The translations under genes were made by a program, and so were the position numbers. Positions 34,301 through 46,476 of a stretch of 64,000 nt of DNA are shown in pieces; position 1 is the stretch's first letter, and every line of letters begins with the position of its first letter. The notes beneath the pieces are model-generated. The model made no database searches, was not told the DNA's origin, and was given only the letters and a program-made list of their open reading frames with translations. The stretch is taken from NCBI GenBank assembly GCA_033030425.1, contig JAUFSD010000005.1, positions 248,001 to 312,000 on the forward strand, written 5' to 3'. Source of the DNA: Verpa conica. Taxonomy: Eukaryota; Ascomycota; Pezizomycetes; Pezizales; Morchellaceae.

Positions 34301-36035
34301 GAGAATTCCCCAAAACTCGAAGGATGTGAGGGTTGCTCATGGTATTGCCATTGATGGTAACGACCATCAACGCTAGATACCGAAGAGCAAGCCCCCCCAT
34401 TCTCCACTTCACCCACCTTGCCCCAGGAAATCCCCGGCCTTGCACCCTACGCACCGCCGCCACGCTGGGACCGGGAAGAGAGAGGCATCCACCATGGTAT
34501 CGTCAAATCTCGGCCGCAGCCGAGGGTTTCAATGACGCTGATGTCAACGGAATACAGATCAAACAGGCGAGAACTCGTGGGTACCACCGCGGTTGAGATT
34601 TGACAATAACATGGTGAAAGTCTTCCCGATCCCAGCGTTTTCGGTGATGGGCGGAGTGGAGTTGGTGTTCCTGGGGGTTGAGAAAATGGGGAGAGGAGGA
34701 AGTGTTATATAGAATGCGAGAAGATTCACTTGATGGAAGGGGGGAGGCTAGCGGACCTTAGCCGCGCTACGGTGCGAGCATAAATTTGCAAACATTACCA
34801 GGTTCGAACAGGAGAAGGGATTACCGGAAAGGGGATGAGAAGGCGGAGGTCCGACTTTCTCGGAAAAGAGGTGTTTGCTTCGGGTATGTGTATACGTGTA
34901 TAGCATTATTAAGGTCTAAGCTCAGTCAAGCTGCCGGTCTATATATACATGAGTGCGGGGTACAATATGCACGCCTTTTCGCTGGGTTTGGACAAGCTTC
35001 TTTGAAAACTGGTCTTGCTCCACGGGTTTTTGTTGGTGTCTTAAAGAGAGTTTCTTGACATCCTAGGAAACAAAACGTATACCCTGCAGATTTAAGCGCA
35101 GACAATCTGTCTACCCGCCGCAACCACCCGATCTCGTCCACAGGTTTATCTTAGCAGATATTTCAAGAACAGCAGCAAGGCAACAGTTTCAGAAACTTAC
35201 AAAACTGATAGCGTTCGGTTAGAAACTACCATATATTATCCGCCAAGTATAGCTATTTGTCAAGACACTTTTTAAACTTTCAAGAAATATCTCACAGGAG
35301 CCCTATTATTGGCTACGACATCCTGCAATAGATTTCGTAATACCACTAGTGCATATAGACAAACACCCAATTAACGGTGTTATTACGAGTTCTTATCAAG
35401 AAAAGCAGCTACTCTAGTGCAACCCACCTCCCTCAATATATCGGACTGAGTAGCAAACAGCTTATTTCCGATTTTGGGTGGTGGGTTCTAGATATGGGAA
35501 GTTGCCGTTGAAACGGTAGAAGGATACTACCCGTACACGTGTCGAATATTTTCCTTGATACCAGTAACTAAAAAACGGTTTTGTTCGTTCGCTTGGAGTA
35601 CTCAGCCTGCAACTATCGGGGCTACTTTCCCGTACCAAGCCGGTACTTATCGCAGAAGTACAAGGATCTAAGTGTCTGTTAGGTTCTGTGCCTCCCCCTA
35701 GATCCCATAGCCAGCTTTTCTTTCCATTTTTAATCTCCCAACAGAACCCCCTAGTCCTTTCAGAACATAAGTCCGGAACCAATTCCCGAATTTTAACGAG
35801 TGATATTCTATGATCAACACCGGCCATGTTAACAAGGCAAGTACAGTATATATGCTCAAGTATCATGGATAAGATGAAACGCCAATAAGTACTAGTATGG
35901 GGTAAAAGGTCAAATTTCATTACGCTATCTCATAAATCATTGTTAGCTGGCTACATACTAAGCTTTTGTATCTGTTTCCTCCGAAATTTGAGAGTCCATC
36001 ATATACGAATCCTAAACCATCATAAACTACAGTTA
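31351..36035. other. Long intergenic region with a GC-rich island
   Basis: About 4.7 kb. The left end is the PFK1 promoter and leader. No gene is supported. A GC-rich island at 34380-34760 holds a perfect hairpin (34509-34514 pairs 34519-34524, CGCA loop) and a 10-bp inverted repeat (34502-34511 with 34595-34604). An ATG-started minus frame of 152 aa (35462-35920) and a plus frame at 34786-35058 have no resemblance or codon evidence. Confidence 0.45.
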
Positions 36036-38881
36036 TTACTCCCGGACCCAGTTAAACTCATGTCCTGGCGTCAAATCAAAGATATCATTCCTCCACCCAG
36101 TCTCCACAATTCCGTCGCCTTCCCCTCCTGCATCTACCCGCTCTTCAGCTGCCTTGACCTTCTTCATCAAAGCTCCCGGCCCATGCTCTCCCGGGAACAA
36201 GACATCTCCCGTCCCGACATTAACACGATAAGCACTACCTCTTGCACGTCTTCCAAGATCTGGCCTCGAAAGTACAGCCCTAATCCACGCCTCAACACTC
36301 CCACCTCCCCGATTCGCGATCGACGCAACTCTCATCCTCTCCGCAATCGCGCGTAGTTCCCTATCCACATTCTCGAAAGTCTCACGGATCTTCTGCTCCA
36401 AAAGTTTCGAAAGCAGTCCCCTGATCATAGGACGGATAACAGGTGATAAGAGTGCCGCAGCCCAAGAGTGGTATGCGTTGTAGTTGTATCTAAACCTATG
36501 AATGTTGACCTTGACACTCCTGACATGGAAGTAGCTCTCGTGGCTGCCGTCTTCGTCGTCTTCGTCGTCCATTACGGAGTCGAGGATAATCTCAGCGGAG
36601 GCGCCACGGCCATCCATAAATACGTCGAAGAAGCCGCGGTCTGAGAAGGGGATGATGCCGGTCTTCTTGCGGACTACGAAGGATGCGTCTTTGAAGAAGA
36701 GGTTGATGTTGTCAATGGTTACGCGGGTGGTAGCGGCGTACTTAGCGTTGAAGGTGTAGTCGTTGATGAACTCGGCTTTTGTGAAGGCTTCGAAAACAGT
36801 GCGGTAAGGGAGGAAGTGCTCTTTTTGTTTTGAGGTCCCTGTGTTAGCTATATACGGTGAGTAGATATGAAAAGCAAAGAACATACCAGATTCCAGAATA
36901 ACGTTCTCTAAGATTAGGTCGAAGTCCCGGTCTTGATACTCGATTCTAGGCATTGGGATATACCTAACCTCACCTATGAACCTTGGTAGTACTACATCGA
37001 TAATATCCTTCACTACCTTTCTTCTAAATCCCTTGAACGCTCCATTCCTATCTAGTATTACTAGGTCATTGAATACCTTCTTTGAGGCCTCGACAACTCT
37101 GCGGTTCTCCCGATCATTAGACATAGAATCCCTAAAGCTCTTGAGCTCCTCAAAAAGCTTCTCAATATCAGGCCTATATTTATCTTGCTTCTCACGGAGT
37201 AGCTCTTGGGAACGGTCATAGAGACGATGTGCCTCTGCATCGGCAGCATCAGAGGTGATGAAATATTTATCAGTCAGGGCGCGTTGAATGAACGCAGTTG
37301 CATCGTTGTAAAAGTCTTTGAGCTCTGTATCGTTCTGGACATCTTCCATAACTTGTTGAAGTGCATCGCTAATATCATCCAAAGGCTTGCCATCGGCAAA
37401 GACCATCAATATAGCCTACAATAGCTTGCATTAGTACCCCAAAATACTAAACGTATATGAACAAGTTAACTAGACCACATACCTTTGCTTCCAGCAACGC
37501 ACGATCAAAATGATCATCTGTCTGTATTCCTTCATTCCTACTCTTCTGCGCCTCTTGCATCATCTTATCCTTCAAGCTGATCCCATACTTCCTCACCAAA
37601 CCCATCATAAAATCTACGGACTCTTGGAAGTCTGGATTATTCTGGACCTCAGTAAGTATCCGTTTGAGACGACTTATAACTGCATCCTTCCTCTGCTTCG
37701 GGAATTTCTGGCGCAGATAGGATTCAATGTCATCACGTGTATGCTGGCTCTGCTTTCTAGCTTGTTCGAGATACGCATTTCCCTTCTCCTTTGCCTGTGA
37801 TCTTGCTTGATTTGCTGAAGGGGGTCCAGATTGAGTATCGCCGAGAGCAGACTCTGCAGGGTTTTCGATTTCGGAAATCTCGGATTCAGAAGGACGGAGT
37901 TGGTCTGCAGCGTTGCTGGTGATGCTGCTTACTTGTGATGCTGCATCAGCTAGGATTTCGCGTGCGAGAACTATTGAGTGTTAGTATATAGTCACACTGT
38001 AACTTTGTGAGTGTAGTAATAACATACTAGAAGCGTCGTTTAGTAGTTTTCTAAATTCCGGGCTCGAATAAAGCAGGCTTCCAAGATTCCTCAGCTTTTT
38101 GTACACTAGAAGCTACTGTTAGCTGATGTGACTAGAGTTATGAAACTACAGAAGTATATTGCCACTTTACTTTTCTGCATATCTGAATTAGACGGTCTCG
38201 TCGCACTAGTTGTCGCACCCGAAATATCCGGGCCCCTAGCCGAGATTTGCGCATTCGAAGTATTATAAATGAACTCTTGAATCTTATCATCAGACTACAG
38301 TCAACCAGAGTTAGTTAGGGACGCCCCCATTCACAGAATATCACTCAAAAACAACATACATTCTTACTCAAACCCAACTCCACCACCGCCTCCACCCACG
38401 CCCTCACATCTCTCACAAAGCCTCTTCCCTGCGAACTCAACCTCCTATTCCTACTATCTAGCACCCCTGACGCCCTCAATGCATATCGTGCCCACGCAGT
38501 CATCTGCTCCGTGGTAGGCATGTAGCCCTCACTCAACGCAAGAAGAGCTTCATAAGTTCTTAATTTCTGCCGGATGCTGTTCTCCTTACTAGCTCTTGAA
38601 GGCTCACTCCTTTTAGAGACCATTGGGTCTCGGCGGTCGTCTACGTATTTTGACCCCGACATTGTGGGTGTTGTTAGATGGTCAATGTGACGGGATTGAG
38701 GTTTACTGGAATCTCCTCCTGAAGAGGTTGAAGAAGATGAGGTGTGTCTAGTGTTTATGGGGTTTTTAGAGTGAGGTATAGAGGTATATTTAGGTCCTTG
38801 GAGGCCCTTTAGGTGTGAGGTTAAGGCGGATTGTGAAGAGGAGAAATGGGATCCGTTCTCTGGGTTATTATTTCTACTCAT
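36036..38881 (-). CDS. HAM1-like (DUF5923-type) fungal protein
   Basis: Six exons (38881-38360, 38294-38171, 38105-38028, 37970-37483, 37415-36887, 36838-36036) encode 847 aa with all phases matching. The N-terminus is Ser-rich and disordered (1-110). Helical segments follow: YKKLRNLGSLLYSSPEFRKL, ARKQSQHTRDDIESYLRQKF, FMMGLVRKYGISLKDKM, FADGKPLDDISDALQQVMED. A beta-rich C-terminal part has IPMPRIEYQDRDFDLILENV, TTRVTIDNINLFFKDASFVV and GFFDVFMDGRGASAEIILDS. This pattern matches the fungal HAM1-like family, a large conserved cytoplasmic or membrane-associated family whose molecular function I cannot state; the C-terminal half resembles lipid-transfer BPI/SMP-like folds (inference). Despite the similar name it is not the NTP pyrophosphatase HAM1. 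Confidence 0.8.
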
Positions 38882-41790
38882 TTTTCAACTAGAGGAAGAT
38901 TGTGGGTGTAGTATAAAAACCGGGGGGGAGGAGATATTTTTGTCTCTTCAATCTTGCTTCATGACACACTGATATATCAGACCATTGTGAAGATGAGCTA
39001 TTCATAACGTCATACAGCTACAGGGCTTGAGGAATTGCTCGGTTGGTTAGAAAAGAAAGAAAAGAAAAGAAAAAAAGATAAGCCCGCGGTCAAAGTAGTC
39101 CTCTGACGTCGACAATAGCCAAGACGGGTACATTTGGTGAAACACAGCCATGGAGATCTCAAAGAATCTCATAGTCAAAAGTAACGTCAGCATTCTCTCA
39201 TCCCCCGGCCGGAGCTTTGCACCGGCTGGCCAAATAAATAAGGACCAAGTATATATCGCGTGCCCAGTTACCAAAAACGGGCACTGTCCAGCTACAGAGT
39301 AATCCCCACGAGTCGCCAAGACAGGCACAACTGCTTCTCACCAAGCTTCCAAGGTCGAATACCGCTCCTAACCGTCCGCGACCGATTTACACGTGATACC
39401 TTCCCGAGTGCTAATACGGTGCGGTGACGACTTGATTACGCCACCTTCATTACCCCAGATTCTACCCCAGAGAGGGATTACACGTTTCAGCCACAGGAAT
39501 AGATTAAACCACAGACCTGCAGTAGGCCAATGCACTCTCTTCATATACACAAAAAAAAATATAATTCTCGGTCACAATCCTCAGTTGGACACAAGCTATT
39601 TATTTCAATATTAATAAGAATCAACGACAGATATTTAGAGGTAGGGTTTCCTCCAACAACTCTCCAGACGGCTTGAGCCGTACGTACTATATCAGCTCTT
39701 TATTTCATAGAAAAGATCCAGATCTCTACCTACCTCAATCAATTCACTCATTCCGAGTATGGACTCCTAGAATCTGGTAGTGGGGTTTCTGGCGCTGAGA
39801 ACTATATTATGGGACCGGCTGCTAAAATGCTAGAGGGGCATACTAACTAATCACTGCCTCGGCGGGGTACATGGACTATATAACTTCTCTACTTCGCCTA
39901 TTTGAGTCTCATGGTGGGACATCCCGAATCTCCACCACAACCAGTACTTTGGTATTTCCCGAAACCAACGATATGATGAATTCGTGGCTGAATGTCAGCT
40001 GGAGAAGGTCACAAGCTAACTCGTAAAGGGAGGGCTTATGCCCATCAGAATGTTTAATAGAGCAGCTCGGTTAATTGGGGTGGAACACTTAGCTCAGCGT
40101 GCCATTCTATCAGGTATATGTGACTAATTATGGTAAGTTAAGGTAAAGTGTGAAGATTTACTCTTGGTTTTGGGTGAGACTTTGGGTCTACCTTGGGGAA
40201 TACCATACTGAACCGGAATAGGTTATTAAAGTGCTGAAGGAGCATCAAGTTCACCAAGAGCTATATTAAAATATCTTTACTCTGGCCTTGGGAACTATAT
40301 ACTCTTTGAAAGGCCCGTTAGTAACTACTTACTGCCCCCCCCCCCCCTTTTTTTTTAAAGGGGGAGGTGGGTGAGCTGAACTTATAGAGCCCGATTTGTG
40401 GTTTTGATAAAGCAAGGTAAGGATACAATATAGATTCTCACAGAGCAACAGTACGCATATACCAGCAGAACCCCTGTTGTGATGGAATATTGGAATATCA
40501 CCAAGAAGGGGGAGGCTTACCATTTATATTAACCACTTCTAGCTGTACCCCCTCAGGAGAACAAGAAACATCTTTCTGGGGGAGTTCGTAGGAACTCTAA
40601 TCTTGTAGACCGACATATTCTTTATTAGATTCGTCAGAAGGAGGCCCTGGGTATCACGACTAATCAACAAATCAATCAAATAATCGTCAGGCCAATGATA
40701 TCTATATATAACTCTAGTATCCCCCCCAAATAAGACGGAATTAGACGTTACTAGTATTTCCCCCGGCAGTAATGGATTTGTAAGCGCATCTACATATCAG
40801 TAAGGGAAAAATGGTATATCTTGCGCTTAATACTCTCAAGACGTAGGCTCCGTATACAGAATTCTTCTGAGCAAATAACCTACATCAGTGCACAAAAAAT
40901 AGGGTTGGTCTTGTAGCTAACAGTTCTTGAAAGCTTATTTCAAGCAACCAGATTTTATTACTATGTAATAGAGGGAGAGTAACCGTGTAGTCTTGGCAAT
41001 CCCAGTAGCCCTGCGACATACTATTTCTAATAACCACTGAACGAAGGAGCTACTAGAGAAGAAAGGACTACATGTACTAAGTTAGTCCTTATCAGAGACG
41101 GATTTCTTAGCGTCGACGATAAAACAGATGCTTCCAAAGTGGCTTCATTCCCACTCACGGCTGTAATTGTCTTGGCTATATGCGAGAGTAGGTAAAGCGA
41201 TGAAGCTGTCAGAGAATCTAGCTTCGTTCTTAGGATACATATTCACATTTACTAGGCCTTCTGGGAACTTGCCGGTTAAGGAGTTGTGGGTCACTACTAA
41301 TGCTTCGCGGTAATATCTGTCTAGTTAGACCTTACAATAAAAGGTACCTCTCTACAACCACACTGAGATAAGATCAATCTCGATACAATGTATCAGTATA
41401 AAAATATATACCCGCACAAAACCAAAACTACTATACCAATATGCAATAAAATCAAACGCGAATAGATCACGCAGACACGATGCAATAATGCGTAGAACAC
41501 AATAAAACATGCTCACTAGACTGTCGCAGCAGCACCTTGTAAAACGATACCCGAACCTAAACGGACGAGAAGAAAAATGCTGCCCCCAAATAGCTCCTAC
41601 CACAAAAGAATTCAAAAAGACAAGCCCATGCATAACAATACTCAAAAAAACCACGCATTAGTACATGTATCTATTCATTCTCATCACATGACACAAATCC
41701 CACGACGTTTATCCATGCATTCAACCAGCAAAGTATACTCTTCCCAACGTTTACCCCCAAAAACGTAGATAGCCAACCATTCCAACACTA
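38882..41790. other. Long intergenic region
   Basis: No gene is supported. A C-run followed by a T-run at about 40335-40357 is followed by AAAGGGGGA, forming a CCCCCTTT/AAAGGGGG inverted repeat. Otherwise AT-rich. The right end is the striatin 3' side. Confidence 0.5.
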
Positions 41791-43585
41791 CTACCTAGAA
41801 AGCACCTTAACTATCCCATCACCCCCACCGCTAACGACCCACTTCCCATCCGCGCTCCATATAACGGCACACACGCCTTCTCCCCTCATCAGTCTATGGG
41901 ACGTGATCTCTTGTGTACATGATCTCTTCTCCATGCTCCAGAAGCGTAGGCTTGCATCATGGCCTGCGGAGACGAGTTCACGGCCATCAGGGGAGAGTGA
42001 GAGGGATGAGATTGCGGCAGGGTGGGCGAGCATTGTATATGTGCATTGACCTATTACAATCTCACGTAAGTCAAATAACTCATGAGAGAAAAGGGAGAAC
42101 TTACCACTATTCGCATCGAAAATCCTAACATATCGATCCTCATGTCCCGTAATAACTATACCTGCCACTCCACCCTTTGGCCCTGTCGCTCCCGCAACTA
42201 GCTCCTCTTCCTCTCTACCACTCTCTGCACCACTATCAAGGCTTATAGTCGACGCAACAACCGAGTTCACACCCGTGGCAGTTGTCCCATCATATGTTTC
42301 ATGGCTCATCATCTGTGAGATCTCCTCACCCGACGCAGTATCATAAATAATGACCGCTGCATCGTTATATGAGACAATAAATGACTCTCCCGATGACGAA
42401 AACGGTGTGATACAAGTTGGGCTTGCTGTAATACCAGGCCTAACAATCGTAGAGATGAGGGAGTGGCTAAATGGAGTACTAGAGGAGGATGTGGATGATA
42501 TGCTTCTAATACTACCCCTACGGCTTCCTGGCCCTGATGACTGTGGAGTTGGAGGCGGTGTCACGCTCCAGATCTTAACTGTCCCATCACCGGACCCACT
42601 TGCGAGGAGAACTCTCTCTTCTGGAGATCCAGACATGGATGATGAGGTAGGGAGTATGCAAACTGCCCATACGACATCTGTGTGACCAACGAGAGTAGCC
42701 TTGGGTCCCACCATATTTGACTCCCATACCCTAACAGTTGTATCTTGGCCACCAGAGAATATCCACCCATCTTCGCTCGAGCCACCTTCAAGCTCCCCAC
42801 CGCCAATTGGTGGACATACAGTTAAGCAAGTGACCATTCCTTGATGCCCTCGGTGGGTGTAGTGACTTGGAATGTCCATATCCGACACTCCTTGTGACAA
42901 GCCATAGCTCCCCGGAATGTACCACCTCTTTAGCACACCATCATCTCCAGCAGTACAGATCTCTGGCTCATTGGCCGTTCCCCCTCCTGTAAATATAACC
43001 GCACGAACTACGTCTAGATGGCCTCTTAATGCAAATTTAACTTTGAAACCCCCCGACTCCGAGTTCGTAGTTGGCCCAGGGTCATTACGATGCCTTATAG
43101 AAAGTTTCTTCCTATTTAGACTGTTTGTGGGCTTCCCCGAGTGATTGTTCTGTAGTTCATATTCATCTGATATATTGTTTGCCATAGGATCGCCATCGGC
43201 ACCAACGACTCGGGTTGTTTCATCGAAATCCCATCCATCCCCATCACTTGGAACTGATGAAGTAGAGGCCTCGTTCAGCGATGCAGTAAATGGGTTTGTG
43301 TCCAGGCTATTGTTAAATGCATTGACCTGAGAGGATGATTTCTCAGCCGATTGATCCCGGACCATTGGCTCAGGTATAGCAGCCTGCGGCTGGGAAAGCT
43401 GCTGTTCCTGAACGTATTGTGGCTGTTGCTCGTTCCTTGTCTCATGGGGTTGAGGGTGAGGGTGTGAGCCAGCACGAGAGCGAGGTAGTGATTGAGGTAG
43501 GAAATTGCTTGCATGGTTTACAGGAGGATGGGGTAATTGATGGTTAGGAGCTTGTGAAGGCTGCTGCAACTGCTGCTGCTGCTGC

Positions 43586-43620
<35 letters not shown>

Positions 43621-44404
43621 CTGTAGTTGTTGTTGCTGTTGCTGCTGTTGCTGCTGTTGATGCTGCTGAAGTATTTGATTAAGGTCAAGACTAGACTGCT
43701 GCTGTTGGGGGGGTGGGTGGTTCGGGGGTGTCAGAAGATATGTTATTTCCTGTAGACACTTCTCCAAATATGACCGACTTTTATTCCTAGCGGCTTCAGC
43801 TCTATAGAGCGCTGACGAATCTCCGAGGACGTGCGCGTTTGTCTGAGGCCCCGATTGCGGTGCTATCCGCCATCACCAACTCAGTCAGCACTTCATGACC
43901 CCTCTCAACTTCATCCTCCCCATCAACGGTTCCACCCAAGAGTACAACCTACACTTCGAGTGTACCGAATTCTCAGATGGCTGTTGTGCCCTCAATCCCT
44001 CCGCACCTTCCCCGCCCTTCTTCTTCAGAGCAATCTCTAGCATTTTTATCCTCGTCATAAGCCCCTGCTGTAACCTCTTTGCGGCCCTATTCTCGCCCTC
44101 TAGCTTTGCAATCCGCGCCTTCATTTCCGCACGTTCGATTTCCCAAGAATTGCGGTCTCGTTCGTGTTTATGCCATTCCGTCTGCAAGAACCTCATAACA
44201 CCTGTCCCGAACATCCCCCACCATTAGCCCCACCCACCCTAACAAGCATCCAACCCCAAGAACAACAGAAATACCTTGAAGCGTATACTCCGTCCCCACA
44301 GCCTGCGACGCATTCCCACTGTTTTGCCCACCACTGTTATTCCCCTGCCCGGCATTATTGCTGTCATGAGACCCAACATTCGCGGAGGGCGACTGCCAAG
44401 ACAT
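41791..44404 (-). CDS. pro11: Striatin homologue (PRO11/HAM-3/Far8 type), STRIPAK scaffold
   Basis: Four exons (44404-44275, 44201-43953, 43862-42105, 42050-41791) encode 798 aa. Striatin scaffolds STRIPAK, the PP2A-kinase complex needed in fungi for cell fusion and fruiting-body development. The N-terminal signature [20 protein letters not shown] leads into a coiled coil ([20 protein letters not shown], then [20 protein letters not shown]). A second conserved block is [21 protein letters not shown] long polyglutamine/PQ tract follows (DNA 43560-43710). WD40 repeats occupy residues ~390-798: [92 protein letters not shown]. The donor of exon 2 (GTAGGT at 43952) was chosen because it alone keeps the frame into exon 3. 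The last intron is 54 nt and in frame, so retention would be translatable. Confidence 0.93.
43560..43710 (-). repeat. Polyglutamine-coding CAG/CAA repeat in striatin
   Basis: On the minus strand this codes for about 35-40 Gln broken by single Leu and His. CAG and CAA are mixed, which limits slippage but still leaves several uninterrupted CAG runs (the longest about eight). Confidence 0.85.
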
Positions 44405-46025
44405 GCTCTCACGCGCGCCGATTTATATCGAAGCTAAGAGAATGGAAGTATGGGGGAGAAAAAAAACTGTTTATCCCCCCTGCTGGAAATTTTTTTTTTT
44501 TTTTTTTTTTAGAAATTGCGGAAACGAAATAGAGTTGATGTTTTTCTTGGTGCAGATAGCGTAGTGTTGTCCTGTGCACTGCGGCGGTTCCAAAAGGAGG
44601 TGAAGTCTGCTGGGGTTGCTGTTGCCAAGCTCGATGCAGTGGCGGAAATTTATTAGCGTAAAGTAGGGTTAGGCTAGCGAAAAGGAGGTCTGGCTTTATC
44701 AACAACCACCGAGGGAGAGGAGGATGAGAAACAAGGCGAGGAGGACCCAGAGAAAGGGGAAGAAACGGACACGTAAACAAGCAGATCAAGGAGGGGAAGA
44801 CCCAGGAGAGCAGAGCAGGAAGGTAAGGGCTTGAATCTGGGAGACACTCTCATAGATGGGTCCGTGTGTCTTGATTCTGCGCGTGTGAATGGACGAAATG
44901 GAACTTTTGACGTTGGTCGTTGTTGGGACGTTAAACTTGGCATTCACAAGCTGTCCTCAGTGTTTGTTTAGGTGTGGCGAGAATGTGGGGGGGAAGAGCC
45001 ACACTGCGAACCCTGTGCCTTAGCACTCACTACTCTTACTACATGGCTGGTCTACAGCGCACTGACAGTGACTAGCCTTGGACATATGCTATCACCCGTT
45101 CTTTGCCTCTCCAGCCGCCGGTACATACATCTATACATGTAGTGCTAGTTATACTCGATCTACCCTACATGCACATCTACCCAGATGGACACTCGATACT
45201 CTCCCCCGGTCCAGTAGTAAATATATGTATGTACTTCGCACGTAATCCCTCTAGCGCGAATCCCTGAACTGAGTCCTCCAGCCAGAGCTGAGTCCAGCTG
45301 AGTCCACTACATACCTACAGTACATACACAAAAAACTATTGACCGCCTTACTGTCCCCTGAGAGCCAAGCCGCGCTGCTCGCAATACAAAAACTATTACA
45401 CTATAGCCTTTACCATGTGTTCGCTAACTGAGCACATACATAGCGGTTGATCTACCTTGCTTCACTATTGTGCAGCCCCACCACCTCAGCCTTCTCTGCC
45501 TACATACATTATAGTACCACCACGGCTACAAACAGGTATAGTAATCATAAGAACACCAAAACCCGTAGTTTGTTGAAAGATGTTTTATAGACACATCACC
45601 CGGGAGAGGGTTAAAAATACAACTGAGATAAGATGAGATAAAGTTATTCATTCATTCATCCCTCAGGCGGACTATTAAGAATGATCTTATTATATTCTAT
45701 GACTAGATATATAACTCATAAAAAAACCAATATATACGAACACTCACAGAATACGGTTTTTTCTTTCTTTCTTTCTTTTCTTTTGACAACCTCAGTAAGC
45801 CCCCCTTCCTCCCTCCCCCCCCTCCCTAGTTGATAATACTCTAGATACGCACAAAATTACTAGTAAATTTATGTACTATAACACCCCAAGCCCCCTTCTA
45901 ACTTGAAGTAATAGAATCACATCAACATAAATACTCCCCCCCCCCTTCAAACTATCATCATCAGCTACTCACCCACGGAGAATAGAGAAGGAAAAAAAAA
46001 ATAAAGCAAAAAAAAAAAAAAAAAA
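44405..46025. other. Intergenic: striatin promoter and upstream region
   Basis: A T-run of about 22 nt lies at 44489-44510, and TTTC repeats near 45762-45783. No gene is seen. The right end contains A-runs leading into the small ORF at 46026. Confidence 0.5.
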
Positions 46026-46325
46026 ATGAACACCGAGCAATCACGAAAACGACCCTCTACCAGCGAACACCCAGACTCGCTCGCTCGGTCCTCCAAAGTT
46101 TCTTCACCACGATGGCCAGAGAGTCCTAGTAATGAGTATCTGACGACCGATACTAACATGGCTGATGCGCCTGAACAAGGCAGGGTTGTACATCGTCGTG
46201 GGTTTACCGTTGATGCGGTGATGCCGTCTTTGTTGGCTGGACGACGCTCGTGTAAGTGTGAGGTGGATTATCATGATGCATCACTCGAGGAGAGTGAGGA
46301 GGAGGAGGGCAAGTCAAAACCTTGA
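46026..46325 (+). CDS. Small hypothetical protein, 99 aa, with poly-A leader
   Basis: ATG-started frame in which a run of about 19 A ends at the start codon. Sequence: basic/Ser-rich start (MNTEQSRKRPSTSEHPDSLA), then MADAPEQGRVVHRRGFTVDA, VMPSLLAGRRSCKCEV, and an acidic end (EESEEEEGKSKP). No signal peptide or membrane segment. I do not recognise the family. The RRGFTVDAVMPSLLAGRRSC core looks constrained rather than random, so a real short gene is plausible. It converges with RAD14. Confidence 0.45.
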   Translation: MNTEQSRKRPSTSEHPDSLARSSKVSSPRWPESPSNEYLTTDTNMADAPEQGRVVHRRGFTVDAVMPSLLAGRRSCKCEVDYHDASLEESEEEEGKSKP

Positions 46326-46476
46326 TGCTTCTTGCATTAAACTACTATAGTGTCTTGTATAACAAAAAAAAAACAAGTTGGTTTATGGTTTATTAATGGG
46401 GTAACGATAGCTAAAAAAATATCGAAATAACAAAAACACAAAAAGCCAGCCCGCCCAATGTAGCCCAAACATAATC

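Noticed and set aside
35462..35920. ATG-started minus-strand frame of 152 aa
   Set aside because: No recognisable motif, no splice or promoter signs, in an AT-rich desert; chance opening cannot be excluded.
36036..38881. Calling the HAM1-like gene the ITPase/HAM1 NTP pyrophosphatase
   Set aside because: Length, helical N-terminus and beta-rich C-terminus do not fit the ~190-aa ITPase; only the name is shared.
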